A DNA stretch of 64,000 nucleotides from Bacteroides zoogleoformans (GCF_002998435.1 NZ_CP027231.1:1591001-1655000), one strand, 5' to 3'. Counted from the first letter of the stretch, positions 18,773-28,262 are shown. The notes: generated by a model not told the origin, from the sequence alone. Made by a program: numbers and translations.

Positions 18773-18802
18773 TTTGGCTTTATCTGCATAGCATTATCTT
18801 TG
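18773..18802 (+). promoter_or_regulatory. Promoter of the glucuronoxylan oligosaccharide operon
   Basis: TATCTTTG at 18795-18802 is a perfect -7 box. TTTG at 18774-18777 is a possible -33 box at a 17-bp gap. The expected start point near 18808 leaves a leader of about 195 nt before the first gene. Confidence 0.65.
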
Positions 18803-18875
18803 CATCCGGAAGAAGTTAATTCTTAGTCCAATGCGATAAATTCATGCAGATTACACCGACGGTTGTTCTGTTCGG

Positions 18876-18910
18876 AAAGCGTTCAACAACGCTCTTTAAT
18901 TTTTTCTTTA
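18876..18910 (+). promoter_or_regulatory. Terminator-like hairpin in the leader (possible attenuator)
   Basis: Arms AGCGTT (18878-18883) and AACGCT (18888-18893), extended by AA/TT pairing with one bulge, enclose a CAAC loop. They are followed by a T-rich run through 18910. It lies about 70 nt after the expected transcription start and 94 bp before the first start codon, so it is inside the leader rather than at a gene end. Confidence 0.5.
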
Positions 18911-18948
18911 AAAGCACAGACGGAGCAAAGCCGACAGCAAACAACATC

Positions 18949-18968
18949 GAATTGAATCGAATCAATTC
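18949..18968. promoter_or_regulatory. Inverted repeat just before the first gene of the operon
   Basis: GAATTGA and TCAATTC form a perfect 7-bp inverted repeat around a 6-bp centre, 36 bp upstream of the start codon at 19004. It could be an operator or an RNA hairpin near the ribosome binding region. The surrounding AT-richness lowers confidence. Confidence 0.3.
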
Positions 18969-19003
18969 AAATTAATTTAATTCAGCATTAAAGAAAGTAA
19001 GAT

Positions 19004-20710
19004 ATGATGTTTAGTGGTTATAATAAAATCAGGTTAGAAATGGCAGTGCTGCTTTTTCTTTGCGGTGTCGTGATGGCGGAAGCGAAGGTAAAGCTGCCTG
19101 CCTTAATTTCAGACGGAATGGTGCTGCAACGCGAACAACCCGTCAAGGTATGGGGGACAGCCGATACCGGAGAGAGCATCCGAGTGAGCTTCGGCAAAGC
19201 CGCTCTTCCGCTCTCCATAAAAGGTAAGAAACAGAAAGGCGCCTATATCACCACAACAAACAGCGACGGACAGTGGAGCATCGAACTCCCCCCCTTGAAA
19301 GCCGGAGGGCCTTACGTCCTGCAAATCAACGACACGGAAATAAAAGACATCCTGATAGGAGACGTATGGCTGTGTTCCGGGCAATCGAATATGGAACTTC
19401 CCGTCAGACGGGTGACGGACATGTTTGCCGACGAGATAGCGAGCTACAACAACGAAAGGATACGCCACATCATCGTGCCGAAAGTGTACAATTTCCACGC
19501 TCCGCAAGCCGACATGCCACAGACCGCCTGGAAGAAGCTGAACCAAGAGAACGTGATGGAGTTCTCCGCATTGGCCTATTTCTTCGCCAAAGCCTTGTAT
19601 GAAAAGACCGGCATTCCCATAGGACTTATCAACGCCAGTTGGGGCGGAACACCCGTGGAGGCTTGGGTCAGCGAAGAGGGTTTGAAAGAATTTCCCTTAT
19701 ACATCAACGACAAGCGGCGTTATGAGGACGACCGCTACCGCGAGCACATCAAACAGGTGGAAGGCGAGAACTTCCGCCGCTGGAACGAAGCATTGTATCG
19801 CGGAGACGCCGGACTGCACGAAGCCACGCCGTGGTATGCCAAAGAGTACGACGCCAGTGCATGGCGAGAAATCGACATGTTCGCTTCCGACTGGGGGAAC
19901 AACGGTTTGAACCCGATTGGCGGTTCGCATTGGTTCCGTCAGGAGGTCAACATCCCCGACATCATGCCGAACAGCGAAGCCACCCTGCGATTGGGCTGCA
20001 TGGCAGACGCCGACTCGGTATATGTGAACGGAGTTTTTGCGGGCAACACCACCTACCAATATCCGCCGCGCATCTATAAAGTGCCGGCAGGCGTGCTCAA
20101 AGCCGGGAAAAACAATATCACGGTGCGTCTCATCAGCAATGGCGGACAGCCGGGCTTTGTCAAAGAAAAGCCTTATAAGATTATTTATCAGGCCGCAAAC
20201 GGCCAAGCCGCCAAAGAAATCAACCTCCAAACGAGCTGGAAGTATCACCTCGGCGCTCCCATGACCAACGCTCCGGATATGATGTTTTTCTGCTACAAGC
20301 CCGTATGTCTGTACAATGCCATGATTGCACCGTTCAAGAACTACGGCATACGGGGCGTGGTGTGGTATCAGGGGGAATCCAACGTGTCACGGCGCAACGA
20401 ATATCAATCGTTGCTGACTGCCATGATTGCCGATTGGCGACGGACTTTCCAATCGGAGAAGCTACCTTTTTATATCGTGGAACTGGCAGACTTCCTGTCC
20501 AAAGAGGACGTGTACGGACGCAGAGCATGGGCGGAAATGCGGCAGGTGCAGGCCGAGACAGCCCGAGCCAACCCGAACGCCCGCTTGATAAAGAACAGCG
20601 ACCTCGGAGAGTGGAACGACATCCATCCGCTGGACAAGAAAACGCTGGGACAACGCGTGGCGGAAGCCGTGTCGGAACGGGCCGTGCCGGAATCCGGGCA
20701 GGCCAAGTAA
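19004..20710 (+). CDS. SGNH-fold carbohydrate O-acetylesterase (sialate O-acetylesterase family)
   Basis: The 568-residue protein has a signal peptide (about 1-26) and the sialate-acetylesterase layout: an N-terminal beta domain, an SGNH hydrolase with nucleophile Ser128 in WLCSGQSNMELPV, an inserted jelly-roll module (about 270-400) and the conserved WYQGESN block. Family members remove O-acetyl groups from sugars. Because it leads an operon with GH43, GH67 and a GPH transporter, acetylated xylo-oligosaccharides are a more likely substrate than sialic acid (inference). It is probably periplasmic. The start could also be the adjacent Met codon at 19007. It sits behind the regulated promoter and long leader. 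Confidence 0.88.
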   Translation: MMFSGYNKIRLEMAVLLFLCGVVMAEAKVKLPALISDGMVLQREQPVKVWGTADTGESIRVSFGKAALPLSIKGKKQKGAYITTTNSDGQWSIELPPLKAGGPYVLQINDTEIKDILIGDVWLCSGQSNMELPVRRVTDMFADEIASYNNERIRHIIVPKVYNFHAPQADMPQTAWKKLNQENVMEFSALAYFFAKALYEKTGIPIGLINASWGGTPVEAWVSEEGLKEFPLYINDKRRYEDDRYREHIKQVEGENFRRWNEALYRGDAGLHEATPWYAKEYDASAWREIDMFASDWGNNGLNPIGGSHWFRQEVNIPDIMPNSEATLRLGCMADADSVYVNGVFAGNTTYQYPPRIYKVPAGVLKAGKNNITVRLISNGGQPGFVKEKPYKIIYQAANGQAAKEINLQTSWKYHLGAPMTNAPDMMFFCYKPVCLYNAMIAPFKNYGIRGVVWYQGESNVSRRNEYQSLLTAMIADWRRTFQSEKLPFYIVELADFLSKEDVYGRRAWAEMRQVQAETARANPNARLIKNSDLGEWNDIHPLDKKTLGQRVAEAVSERAVPESGQAK

Positions 20711-20772
20711 GGACTATAATAAAAGACTATAATAAAAACAATAACAATCAACCCCCAACAGATTAAAACACC

Positions 20773-22269
20773 ATGAGCCACATGAGCCAAAAAGTATCGA
20801 TGGCCGAGAAGATCGGATACAGTCTCGGCGATTGCTCCGCGAACTTAGTGTTCCAGATGATGATGATTTATCAAACCAAGTTCTACACGGACGTATTCGG
20901 GCTGGAAGGTGCAGTTGCCGGCAGCGTCATGCTGATAGCCCGCATAGTAGATGCTTTTGTAGATCCCACCGTGGGACTTCTGTCCGACAGAACCCAAACC
21001 CGTTGGGGCAAATATCGCCCGTGGGTGTTATGGACCGCCCTACCTTTCATGGTGTTCTACGTACTGGCTTTCTACAATCCCGGCATTGAAGACAAAGGAT
21101 TGGTGGCAGTGTACGCCACCATCTCATACACCCTGCTGATGACGCTCTATTCGTTCAACAACACCCCTTACGCCTCGTTGGGCGGTGTGATGACCAGCGA
21201 CATCAAAGAGCGCAACAGCATCACCAGCATCCGTTTTGTGGCCGCCACCATCGCACAGTTCGTGGTGCAAGGACTTACGCTGCCTCTCGTCAGCAAGTTT
21301 GCCGGTCCGGAAGGCGACAAGGGTCATGGTTGGCTGTGCACCATTTCGCTGTTTGCCATCATAGGCTTCGCATTCTTCGTCATTACCTTCTTCTCCGCAC
21401 GCGAACGCATCACGCCGCCCTCCGGGCAGAAGACGGATACCGTGAAAGATATCAAGGACGTATTCCGCAGCATCCCCTGGCGTGCCATGTTCATCCTCAC
21501 CTTGTTCCTCTTCACCACGCTGGCCATGTGGGGAAGTGCCATGAACTACTATTTTGAGAATTATGTGGATGCCGATGCCCTATACTCGTTCCTCGACAAA
21601 TTGGGATTGGTCACCACCCAGGCCGGCACGGGCCTGGGATATAACCTGCTCAATGCGTTCGGCTTGATAGTAGGCAGTCCGGATAAGGCATACGAAGTAG
21701 GCTTCGGGGTGTTCAACATGCTGGGCGCATTGGTGCAGTTCTTCGGAGTAATCCTGCTGTCGGGCTTCCTTGCCAACCGCTACGGAAAGAAGCGTGTATT
21801 CATCATCTGTCTGGCTTTGACGGCCGCTTTCACCGCCATGTTCTACTTCCCCAACGAAACGGATATAGAAACGATGTTCTTCCTGAACTTCCTGAAGAGC
21901 CTTGCCTATGCTCCGACAGTGCCGTTGCTATGGGCCATGATCGCCGACGTGGCAGACCATTCGGAATACATCAACTACCGCCGTGCCACGGGATTTGTCT
22001 TTGCCGGAGTGGTGTTTGCCCTGAAAGCCGGCCTTGGCATCGGCGGTGCCATCTTAGGCTTCCTGCTATCGGGCTTCGGATACGTCAGCGGAGCGGGAGC
22101 GGCACAGACAGAGTCGGCCATTCACGGCATCGTGCTTTCGTCGAGCCTGATACCGGCAGCCACGTTCTTCGCAGGGGTCATCGCCCTCTGCTTCTACCCC
22201 ATCACCAAGACCTACAATGAGCGGATGCAGGCCGAACTGACGGAGCGAAGAATGAAAAACGATTATTAA
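20773..22269 (+). CDS. GPH-family sugar:cation symporter
   Basis: The 498-residue inner-membrane protein has about 12 transmembrane segments. It opens with the glycoside-pentoside-hexuronide signature (KIGYSLGDCSANLVFQMMMIYQ...) and the DPTVGLLSDRTQTRWGKYRPW loop typical of MelB/XynT-like carriers, including the Asp and Arg that couple to cation and sugar. It probably takes up xylose-containing or aldouronic oligosaccharides together with Na+ or H+. Placed 62 bp after the esterase and before GH43 and GH67, it belongs to the same operon. The exact sugar is not readable from sequence. Confidence 0.92.
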   Translation: MSHMSQKVSMAEKIGYSLGDCSANLVFQMMMIYQTKFYTDVFGLEGAVAGSVMLIARIVDAFVDPTVGLLSDRTQTRWGKYRPWVLWTALPFMVFYVLAFYNPGIEDKGLVAVYATISYTLLMTLYSFNNTPYASLGGVMTSDIKERNSITSIRFVAATIAQFVVQGLTLPLVSKFAGPEGDKGHGWLCTISLFAIIGFAFFVITFFSARERITPPSGQKTDTVKDIKDVFRSIPWRAMFILTLFLFTTLAMWGSAMNYYFENYVDADALYSFLDKLGLVTTQAGTGLGYNLLNAFGLIVGSPDKAYEVGFGVFNMLGALVQFFGVILLSGFLANRYGKKRVFIICLALTAAFTAMFYFPNETDIETMFFLNFLKSLAYAPTVPLLWAMIADVADHSEYINYRRATGFVFAGVVFALKAGLGIGGAILGFLLSGFGYVSGAGAAQTESAIHGIVLSSSLIPAATFFAGVIALCFYPITKTYNERMQAELTERRMKNDY

Positions 22270-22335
22270 AAAGAAAAGAACAGAGCACTGCAAATAATTC
22301 GTGCTTACCATAAAACAACGCTAAAAAATAACAAT

Positions 22336-23313
22336 ATGAAGAAAGAAATGAGATATTTAGTACCCGGAGACTACATGGCAGACCCGGCAGTGCATGTCTT
22401 CAACGGCAGAGTGTACATCTACCCCAGCCACGACTGGGAAAGCGGCATCCCCGAAAACGACAACGGCGACCACTTCAACATGAAAGACTACCACGTCTTT
22501 TCTACCGACGATGTGATGCACGGCGAAATCAAAGACCACGGAGTGGTGCTTGCCACTGAAGACATCCCTTGGGCAGGGCGTCAGCTATGGGATAGCGACG
22601 TGGCCTTTAAAAACGGTAAATACTACATGTACTTCCCGTTGAAAGACAAGAACGATATTTTCCGTATCGGCGTGGCCGTCAGCGACTCGCCCGAAGGGCC
22701 TTTCATCCCGCAGCCCGACCCGATAAAAGGAAGTTACAGCATAGACCCCGCCATTCTGGACGACGGCGACGGTTGCTACTACATGTACTTTGGCGGATTG
22801 TGGGGCGGGCAACTGCAACGCTACCGCGACAACAAAGCATTGGAAAGTGCCGTATTGCCCACCGGTGATGAGCCTGCCCTGCCGGGACGTGTGGTGAAGC
22901 TGAGCGACGACATGTTGCAATTTGCCGAAGAGCCGAGACCCGCGGTGATTCTGGATGAGAATGGCAAACCGCTGACTGCCGGCGACAACGGACGCCGCTT
23001 CTTCGAGGCCAGTTGGGTGCACAAATACAATGGCAAGTATTATTTCTCCTACTCCACCGGCGACACGCACCGCCTGTGCTATGCCATAGGAGACAATCCT
23101 TACGGGCCTTTCACTTATCAGGGTGTCATCCTCACTCCCGTGGTGGGCTGGACCACCCATCATGCCATCACGGAATATAAAGGGAAGTGGTATCTTTTCC
23201 ACCACGACTGTGTGCCATCCAACGGCCGGACGTGGCTCCGAAGCCTGAAGGTATGCGAACTGGAATATGACTCGGAAGGAAAAATCATGACCATCGACGG
23301 AGGAGGAGAGTAA
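22336..23313 (+). CDS. GH43 glycosidase, cytoplasmic (beta-xylosidase-like)
   Basis: The 325-residue single-domain five-bladed beta-propeller has no signal peptide, so it should act in the cytoplasm on imported oligosaccharides. Catalytic residues in context: base Asp in MADPAVHVF, pKa-modulating Asp in YSIDPAILDD, acid Glu in FFEASWVHKYNGKYY. The closest resemblance is to single-domain GH43 xylosidase/arabinofuranosidase members. It follows the symporter by 66 bp and precedes GH67 by 17 bp. Whether it removes xylose or arabinose is open; the operon context favours xylose. Confidence 0.9.
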   Translation: MKKEMRYLVPGDYMADPAVHVFNGRVYIYPSHDWESGIPENDNGDHFNMKDYHVFSTDDVMHGEIKDHGVVLATEDIPWAGRQLWDSDVAFKNGKYYMYFPLKDKNDIFRIGVAVSDSPEGPFIPQPDPIKGSYSIDPAILDDGDGCYYMYFGGLWGGQLQRYRDNKALESAVLPTGDEPALPGRVVKLSDDMLQFAEEPRPAVILDENGKPLTAGDNGRRFFEASWVHKYNGKYYFSYSTGDTHRLCYAIGDNPYGPFTYQGVILTPVVGWTTHHAITEYKGKWYLFHHDCVPSNGRTWLRSLKVCELEYDSEGKIMTIDGGGE

Positions 23314-23330
23314 ACCGCAAACAATATATC

Positions 23331-25337
23331 ATGAAACATCGACTCTATCTACTGATTTGTATCACTCTGTCATTCATCAACCAAATGGCTGCCGAAAACG
23401 GCAGCCGTTTGTGGTTACGACAGAGCGGAGAAGCCGGCGCATCGGTCGAGGTATCGTCCAGACGTGCATCCGCCACTCTGAATCTGGCTGCCGAGGAGTT
23501 GCGGCAGGCGTGGAAAGGGAATCCCGTCACCCTCTCCATCGAGAGAGACAAGGCACTTGCCGCCGACGGCTTTAAAATCGTGTGCGGCGAAGGCAGAGTG
23601 CGGGTAAGTTCGCCCACCGGAACCGGCCTGCTCTATGCCGCCTACCACCTGCTGCGCCTGCAAGAAAGCGAACAAGTCATCGCCTCCACCACAGAAAACC
23701 CGGCCTACACGCTCCGCATCCTCAACCATTGGGACAACATAGACCGCACCGTAGAACGGGGATATGCCGGACAATCGCTTTGGGACTGGGAGCGACTGCC
23801 CCACAACCTCTCCGAAAGATATAAGGAGTACGCCCGTGCCAATGCCTCCGTCGGCATCAACGGTACGGTGCTGAACAACGTAAACGCCTCCCCTGTGATT
23901 CTCTCCGCCGAATACCTGAACAAGGTAAAGGCGCTGGCTGATGTCTTTCGTCCGTACGGCATACGCGTCTATCTCTCAGTCAACTTCGCCAGCCCGATGG
24001 CACTCGACAGCCTGCCCACCGCTGACCCGCTGGACAAGCGTGTGGTTGGCTGGTGGAAAAAGAAAGTCCGCGAGATATACAGCCTCATCCCCGATTTCGG
24101 TGGTTTTCTGGTGAAAGCCAACAGCGAAGGGCAGCCCGGCCCGTGCGACTTCGGGCGCACGCATGCCGAAGGCGCCAACATGCTGGCCGATGCGCTGAAA
24201 TCCCATAAAGGCATCGTCATGTGGCGCGCTTTCGTCTATAGTCCCTCGGATGCCGACCGTGCCAAGCAGGCTTATCTCGAATTTAAGCCGCTGGACGGAC
24301 GTTTTCGCCCGAACGTCATCGTGCAGGTAAAGAACGGGCCGGTGGACTTTCAGCCTCGCGAGCCTTACAGCCCTCTGTTCGGTGCCATGCGGCATACTTC
24401 GTTGATGGTGGAATTCCAAATCACCCAAGAGTATCTGGGGCACTCCAACCACCTCGTCTATCTGGCACCCATGTGGAAAGAGTTCTTCGGCCTTGTGCCG
24501 CCCTCTACGCTAAAAGCCGTTGCCGGCGTTTCCAACATCGGTAGCGATGCCAACTGGTGCGGACATCCTTTTGCCCAAGCCAACTGGTATGCCTTCGGGC
24601 GTCTTGCGTGGAATCCGTCGCTCTCGTCCGAAGCCATAGCCGACGAGTGGCTGCGACAGACTTTCAGCAAAGAAAAGGAGTTCGTAGAACCCATCGGGCG
24701 GCTAATGGCCGAAAGCCACGAAGCGGCAGTGGACTATATGATGCCGCTCGGCCTGCACCACATTTTTGCTTGGGGACATCACTACGGCCCTGAACCCTGG
24801 TGCAACGTGCCGGGTGCACGCCCCGACTGGATGCCTTCTTATTATCACAGAGCCGAAGAGAGCGGTATAGGCTTCGACCGCAGCCACACGGGCAGTCGTG
24901 CCACCGCTCAATATCCCGACTCGCTTTGCCGATTGTACGACAATCCGTCCACTTGTCCCGAACAATACCTACTTTGGTTCCATCACCTCTCGTGGAGTCA
25001 CCGCATGAAGAGCGGGCGCACCCTGTGGGATGAGCTTTGCCATCGCTACGACAGTGGTGTGCAGCAAGTGAGGGAGTTCCAGAAGACGTGGGACAGAGTT
25101 GAGAGTTTGATAGATGCCGAACGTTTCCGGGACGTGCAGTCGCGACTGAAAACGCAACTCCGCGATGCCATTTGGTGGAAAGACGCCTGCCTGCTCTATT
25201 TTCAGGAATTCTCAAAGCTCGCCATACCGTATAATATAGAACGCCCCATACACGAATTGGAAGAGCTGAAGAAGATTGTCCTGCCCATCAGCAACTTCGA
25301 GTGCCCCGACAGCCGATTGCTGAACCGCAACCGATAG
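23331..25337 (+). CDS. aguA: GH67 alpha-glucuronidase
   Basis: The 668-residue enzyme removes (4-O-methyl-)glucuronic acid from the non-reducing end of xylo-oligosaccharides. A signal peptide (about 1-21, ending QMAAE) points to the periplasm. The GH67 catalytic set is visible: general acid Glu266 in KANSEGQPGP, and the paired bases Asp339 (NGPVDFQPREP) and Glu361 (MVEFQITQEYLG). The N-terminal beta domain (about 20-130) and C-terminal helical domain match the full family length. It is the last gene of its operon, and a strong terminator follows 44 bp downstream. Confidence 0.96.
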   Translation: MKHRLYLLICITLSFINQMAAENGSRLWLRQSGEAGASVEVSSRRASATLNLAAEELRQAWKGNPVTLSIERDKALAADGFKIVCGEGRVRVSSPTGTGLLYAAYHLLRLQESEQVIASTTENPAYTLRILNHWDNIDRTVERGYAGQSLWDWERLPHNLSERYKEYARANASVGINGTVLNNVNASPVILSAEYLNKVKALADVFRPYGIRVYLSVNFASPMALDSLPTADPLDKRVVGWWKKKVREIYSLIPDFGGFLVKANSEGQPGPCDFGRTHAEGANMLADALKSHKGIVMWRAFVYSPSDADRAKQAYLEFKPLDGRFRPNVIVQVKNGPVDFQPREPYSPLFGAMRHTSLMVEFQITQEYLGHSNHLVYLAPMWKEFFGLVPPSTLKAVAGVSNIGSDANWCGHPFAQANWYAFGRLAWNPSLSSEAIADEWLRQTFSKEKEFVEPIGRLMAESHEAAVDYMMPLGLHHIFAWGHHYGPEPWCNVPGARPDWMPSYYHRAEESGIGFDRSHTGSRATAQYPDSLCRLYDNPSTCPEQYLLWFHHLSWSHRMKSGRTLWDELCHRYDSGVQQVREFQKTWDRVESLIDAERFRDVQSRLKTQLRDAIWWKDACLLYFQEFSKLAIPYNIERPIHELEELKKIVLPISNFECPDSRLLNRNR

Positions 25338-25380
25338 AAGGCAAACCATAGTCTGGCACAAATCAGCCGATTTTCACATT

Positions 25381-25433
25381 TTCTCCATCGCGCGGCTGTT
25401 CTCCCACAGCTGCCCGATGGAGAATTTATTTTT
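25381..25433 (+). terminator. Terminator of the GH67 operon
   Basis: Ten-bp arms TTCTCCATCG (25381-25390) and CGATGGAGAA (25415-25424) with an inner CGGCTGT/ACAGCTG stem are followed by TTTATTTTT. A textbook intrinsic terminator. Confidence 0.9.
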
Positions 25434-25466
25434 ACATCAAACCGAAAGAATATTCTCAGCCTTTTC

Positions 25467-25547
25467 TTCCACACCGAGAAAGACCTCGTTCCTCGGTGAG
25501 GAAGAGGGTGTTCCTCGGTGAGGAACGCATCGTTTCTCGGTGAGGAA
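25467..25547. repeat. Array of four 15-bp near-palindromes, 22-bp period (array B)
   Basis: Units start at 25467, 25489, 25511 and 25533. Units 2 and 3 are TTCCTCGGTGAGGAA and unit 4 is TTTCTCGGTGAGGAA. Unit 1, TTCCACACCGAGAAA, is the reverse complement of unit 4 with one change, so it is inverted. Spacers are 7 bp and unrelated. The array sits past the operon terminator. The remainder of 25338-25902 holds the terminator and the hsdM promoter, and no gene is supported. Confidence 0.85.
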
Positions 25548-25860
25548 CAAGCACCCCTGCCAGAAGATGTTTTGAGAGAGATAAAAAGGTAAAAAGGGTT
25601 GATTGGAATAATCTTAACAAAAAGAGAAATTATCCTTATAGCCTCAAAGATAAAGCAAGAAACATAGAGGTAAATCTGAAAACCAGAAGTGACCAGTAAA
25701 TAAAAAACATACTCGAGAGTAAGTGATTTTAAGCAAATGCTTGTTCGCAGACAATCGCTACCGATAGCTTGAGAGAGGTTTTCATTATCCTCATTCAAGA
25801 ATTTTGCTCTCCTACCATGTCAAAGCTCCCCTTTTCTTCGTCTTACTCGCTACAAAATCA

Positions 25861-25868
25861 TATATTTG
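25861..25868 (+). promoter_or_regulatory. Promoter -7 box of hsdM
   Basis: TATATTTG fits TAnnTTTG and lies 34 bp before the hsdM start codon. Confidence 0.6.
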
Positions 25869-25902
25869 CAAATTAAATCAAGAATAAAAACCAACTGAAA
25901 TA

Positions 25903-27450
25903 ATGGCAAGTACAAAACAAAGAGAAGACCTGCAATCAGCCATTTGGAAAATCGCCAACGAGGTACGTGGCGCCGTTGATGGATGGGATTTCAAGCAGTT
26001 TGTCTTGGGAACTCTTTTCTACCGCTTCATCAGCAAGAACTTCACCAGCTTCATAGAGGGTGGCGATGAAAGTGTAGATTACGCTCATTTGGCTGACGAT
26101 GTTATTACTCCCGAAATAAAAAATGATATCACTAAGACCAAAGGCTACTTTATTTATCCCAGCCAATTGTTTGTTAATATCGCCAAGAATGCCAATACCA
26201 ATATCAACCTGAATACGGATTTGGCAGCGATATTCGATGCTATAGAAAATTCAGCCAATGGCTATGCGTCCGAACATGACATCAAGGGACTTTTTGCTGA
26301 CTTTGACACCACAAGTAATCGCTTGGGAAATACTGTCGAAGAGAAAAACAAACGGTTAGCAGCTGTCATTAAAGGAGTGGAAAGTCTTGACTTCGGCGAC
26401 TTTGCAGATAATGAGATTGACCTCTTCGGCGATGCCTACGAATTTCTGATTTCCAATTATGCCGCTAATGCAGGAAAATCGGGAGGAGAGTTCTTCACGC
26501 CTCAGAATGTCTCAAAGTTAATCGCACGGCTTGCCCTTTGGGAACAAAAATCGGTAAATAAAATCTATGACCCAGCCTGTGGTTCTGGTTCATTGCTGTT
26601 ACAAGCCAAGAAGCAATTTGATGAACATCTGATTGAAGAAGGCTTTTTCGGACAGGAAATCAATCATACCACCTATAATTTGGCGCGTATGAACATGTTT
26701 CTGCACAACATCAATTACGATAAGTTCGACATCGCCTTGGGCGACACGCTGCTCAACCCTCAATATGGCAATGAAAAACCTTTTGATGCCATCGTCTCTA
26801 ATCCACCTTATTCGGTAAACTGGGTGGGAAGTGACGACCCTACGCTCATCAACGACGATCGTTTTGCTCCTGCCGGGGTGTTGGCACCCAAATCAAAAGC
26901 AGACTTTGCCTTTGTGCTTCATGCCCTCAGCTATCTTTCAGCAAGAGGACGAGCAGCTATCGTTTGTTTTCCCGGCATCTTCTACCGTGGCGGCGCCGAG
27001 CAGAAGATAAGAAAATATCTGGTGGACAATAACTTCGTGGAAACGGTCATCTCCCTACCTCCCAATCTGTTCTATGGTACGAGCATCGCCGTAAACATCC
27101 TTGTACTCTCCAAGAACAAGGCAGATGCCAAGACACAGTTCATTGATGCCAGCGGCGAGGACTTTTTCAAGAAAGAGACCAATAACAATGTGCTGCTTCC
27201 CGAACATATCGACCGTATCGTAGACATCTTCGGGAACAAGGAGGAAGTGAAACATGTTGCAACATCAGTAGACAACAGCAAAATAGCAGAGAATGATTAC
27301 AATCTCTCCGTAAGTTCATACGTGGAAGCAGAGGACAAACGAGAGGTGATTGACATTGCGAAACTGAATGAAGAAGTGGCACAAACCGTGAAGCGAATTG
27401 ATGTGCTGCGTGCAGATATTGATGAAATCATAAAAGAGTTGGAAGCATGA
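25903..27450 (+). CDS. hsdM: Type I restriction-modification methyltransferase subunit HsdM
   Basis: The 515-residue adenine-N6 methyltransferase subunit binds S-adenosylmethionine and, guided by HsdS, methylates a bipartite DNA site. It has an N-terminal helical domain (about 8-130), then the methyltransferase core with motif [11 protein letters not shown] (Asp223) and motif IV NPPY (300-303). The reading frame is full length and undamaged. Its stop overlaps the hsdS start (ATGA), showing translational coupling. Because hsdS and hsdR downstream are broken, HsdM may now work only with a half-size specificity subunit, or be idle. Confidence 0.96.
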   Translation: MASTKQREDLQSAIWKIANEVRGAVDGWDFKQFVLGTLFYRFISKNFTSFIEGGDESVDYAHLADDVITPEIKNDITKTKGYFIYPSQLFVNIAKNANTNINLNTDLAAIFDAIENSANGYASEHDIKGLFADFDTTSNRLGNTVEEKNKRLAAVIKGVESLDFGDFADNEIDLFGDAYEFLISNYAANAGKSGGEFFTPQNVSKLIARLALWEQKSVNKIYDPACGSGSLLLQAKKQFDEHLIEEGFFGQEINHTTYNLARMNMFLHNINYDKFDIALGDTLLNPQYGNEKPFDAIVSNPPYSVNWVGSDDPTLINDDRFAPAGVLAPKSKADFAFVLHALSYLSARGRAAIVCFPGIFYRGGAEQKIRKYLVDNNFVETVISLPPNLFYGTSIAVNILVLSKNKADAKTQFIDASGEDFFKKETNNNVLLPEHIDRIVDIFGNKEEVKHVATSVDNSKIAENDYNLSVSSYVEAEDKREVIDIAKLNEEVAQTVKRIDVLRADIDEIIKELEA

Positions 27451-28262
27451 AATTTATAGAAAACTTATTGCAGGGAGCAGAAGTAGAATGGATACCACTG
27501 GGAGAAGTGGCGGAAATTGGAACAGGAAGTTCAAACCGACAAGATGAGGTTGAAAATGGAGAATTCCCATTCTATGTGCGTTCAAAGAACGTATTACGTT
27601 CTGCTACCTATCAATTTGATGAAACAGCAATTATTATCCCTGGCGAAGGGGGAATAGGTGATATATATCACTTTGTCAAGGGTAAATATGCTCTTCATCA
27701 AAGAGCTTATCGTGTGCATTTACATAGCGACAAACTATTGGATAAATTTATCTATCATTTTATGAGAACATGTTTTAAGGAATATATTATATCTAAAAGT
27801 GTCGGGGCAACTGCAACTTCTATACGAAAACCTATGTTGGAGAAATTCTTAGTCCCTCACCCATGCCCCAACGATTCCAAGAAGTCCTTGGAAATCCAAC
27901 GTAAACTTGTCGATATACTCGACAAGTTTACGGAGCTGGAAGCGGAGCTGGACTGCCGCAAGCGGCAGTATGAGTACTACCGCAACCAACTATTATCTTT
28001 TGATATGTTAAATAGGGGGGGGCAAAAGTTAAATAACACAAAACTTATTCCCTTAAATAAGATTGGAGAAATTCGTATGTGCAAGCGCATTCTTAAAGGA
28101 CAGACTCTTGAAAGTGGTGACATACCCTTTTACAAAATAGGAACATTTGGCAAAAAGCCCAATGCTTATATTTCGAAAGAATTATTTGACGAATATATGG
28201 AAAAGCCACTCTACTTTGACCCTTTTGGCCAAACAGGATTGCCCACCTTGGCCATAATATGA
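27447..28262 (+). pseudogene. hsdS: Truncated type I specificity subunit hsdS, cut by an IS21-family element
   Basis: About 250 codons of hsdS remain (27447-28197). They hold the first target-recognition domain (about 1-145), the central conserved helix region (EIQRKLVDILDKFTELEAEL...YEYYRNQLLSF, about 148-185) and the start of the second recognition domain. At 28198 the IS element begins, and the frame continues into it for 21 codons ([11 protein letters not shown]...) before stopping. A normal HsdS has about 400 residues. Half-size HsdS proteins from EcoDXXI and EcoR124 are known to pair and recognise symmetric sites, so a functional remnant is possible. The central region carries two perfect palindromes. 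Confidence 0.93.
27901..27968. repeat. Two palindromes inside the conserved region of hsdS
   Basis: GTAAACTTGTCGA (27901-27913) and TCGACAAGTTTAC (27919-27931) are perfect 13-bp inverted arms around a 5-bp centre. Twenty-one bp later, CTGCCGC (27953-27959) and GCGGCAG (27962-27968) form a 7-bp stem with a 2-bp loop. Arm-spacer-arm sites of this type are used by tyrosine recombinases that invert hsdS segments in Bacteroides; no recombinase gene is present here. Confidence 0.6.

Noticed and set aside
25202-25798. Minus-strand 198-codon frame over the GH67 end and the intergenic region
   Set aside because: It overlaps the GH67 3' end, the operon terminator and palindrome array B, and its translation has no recognisable features.
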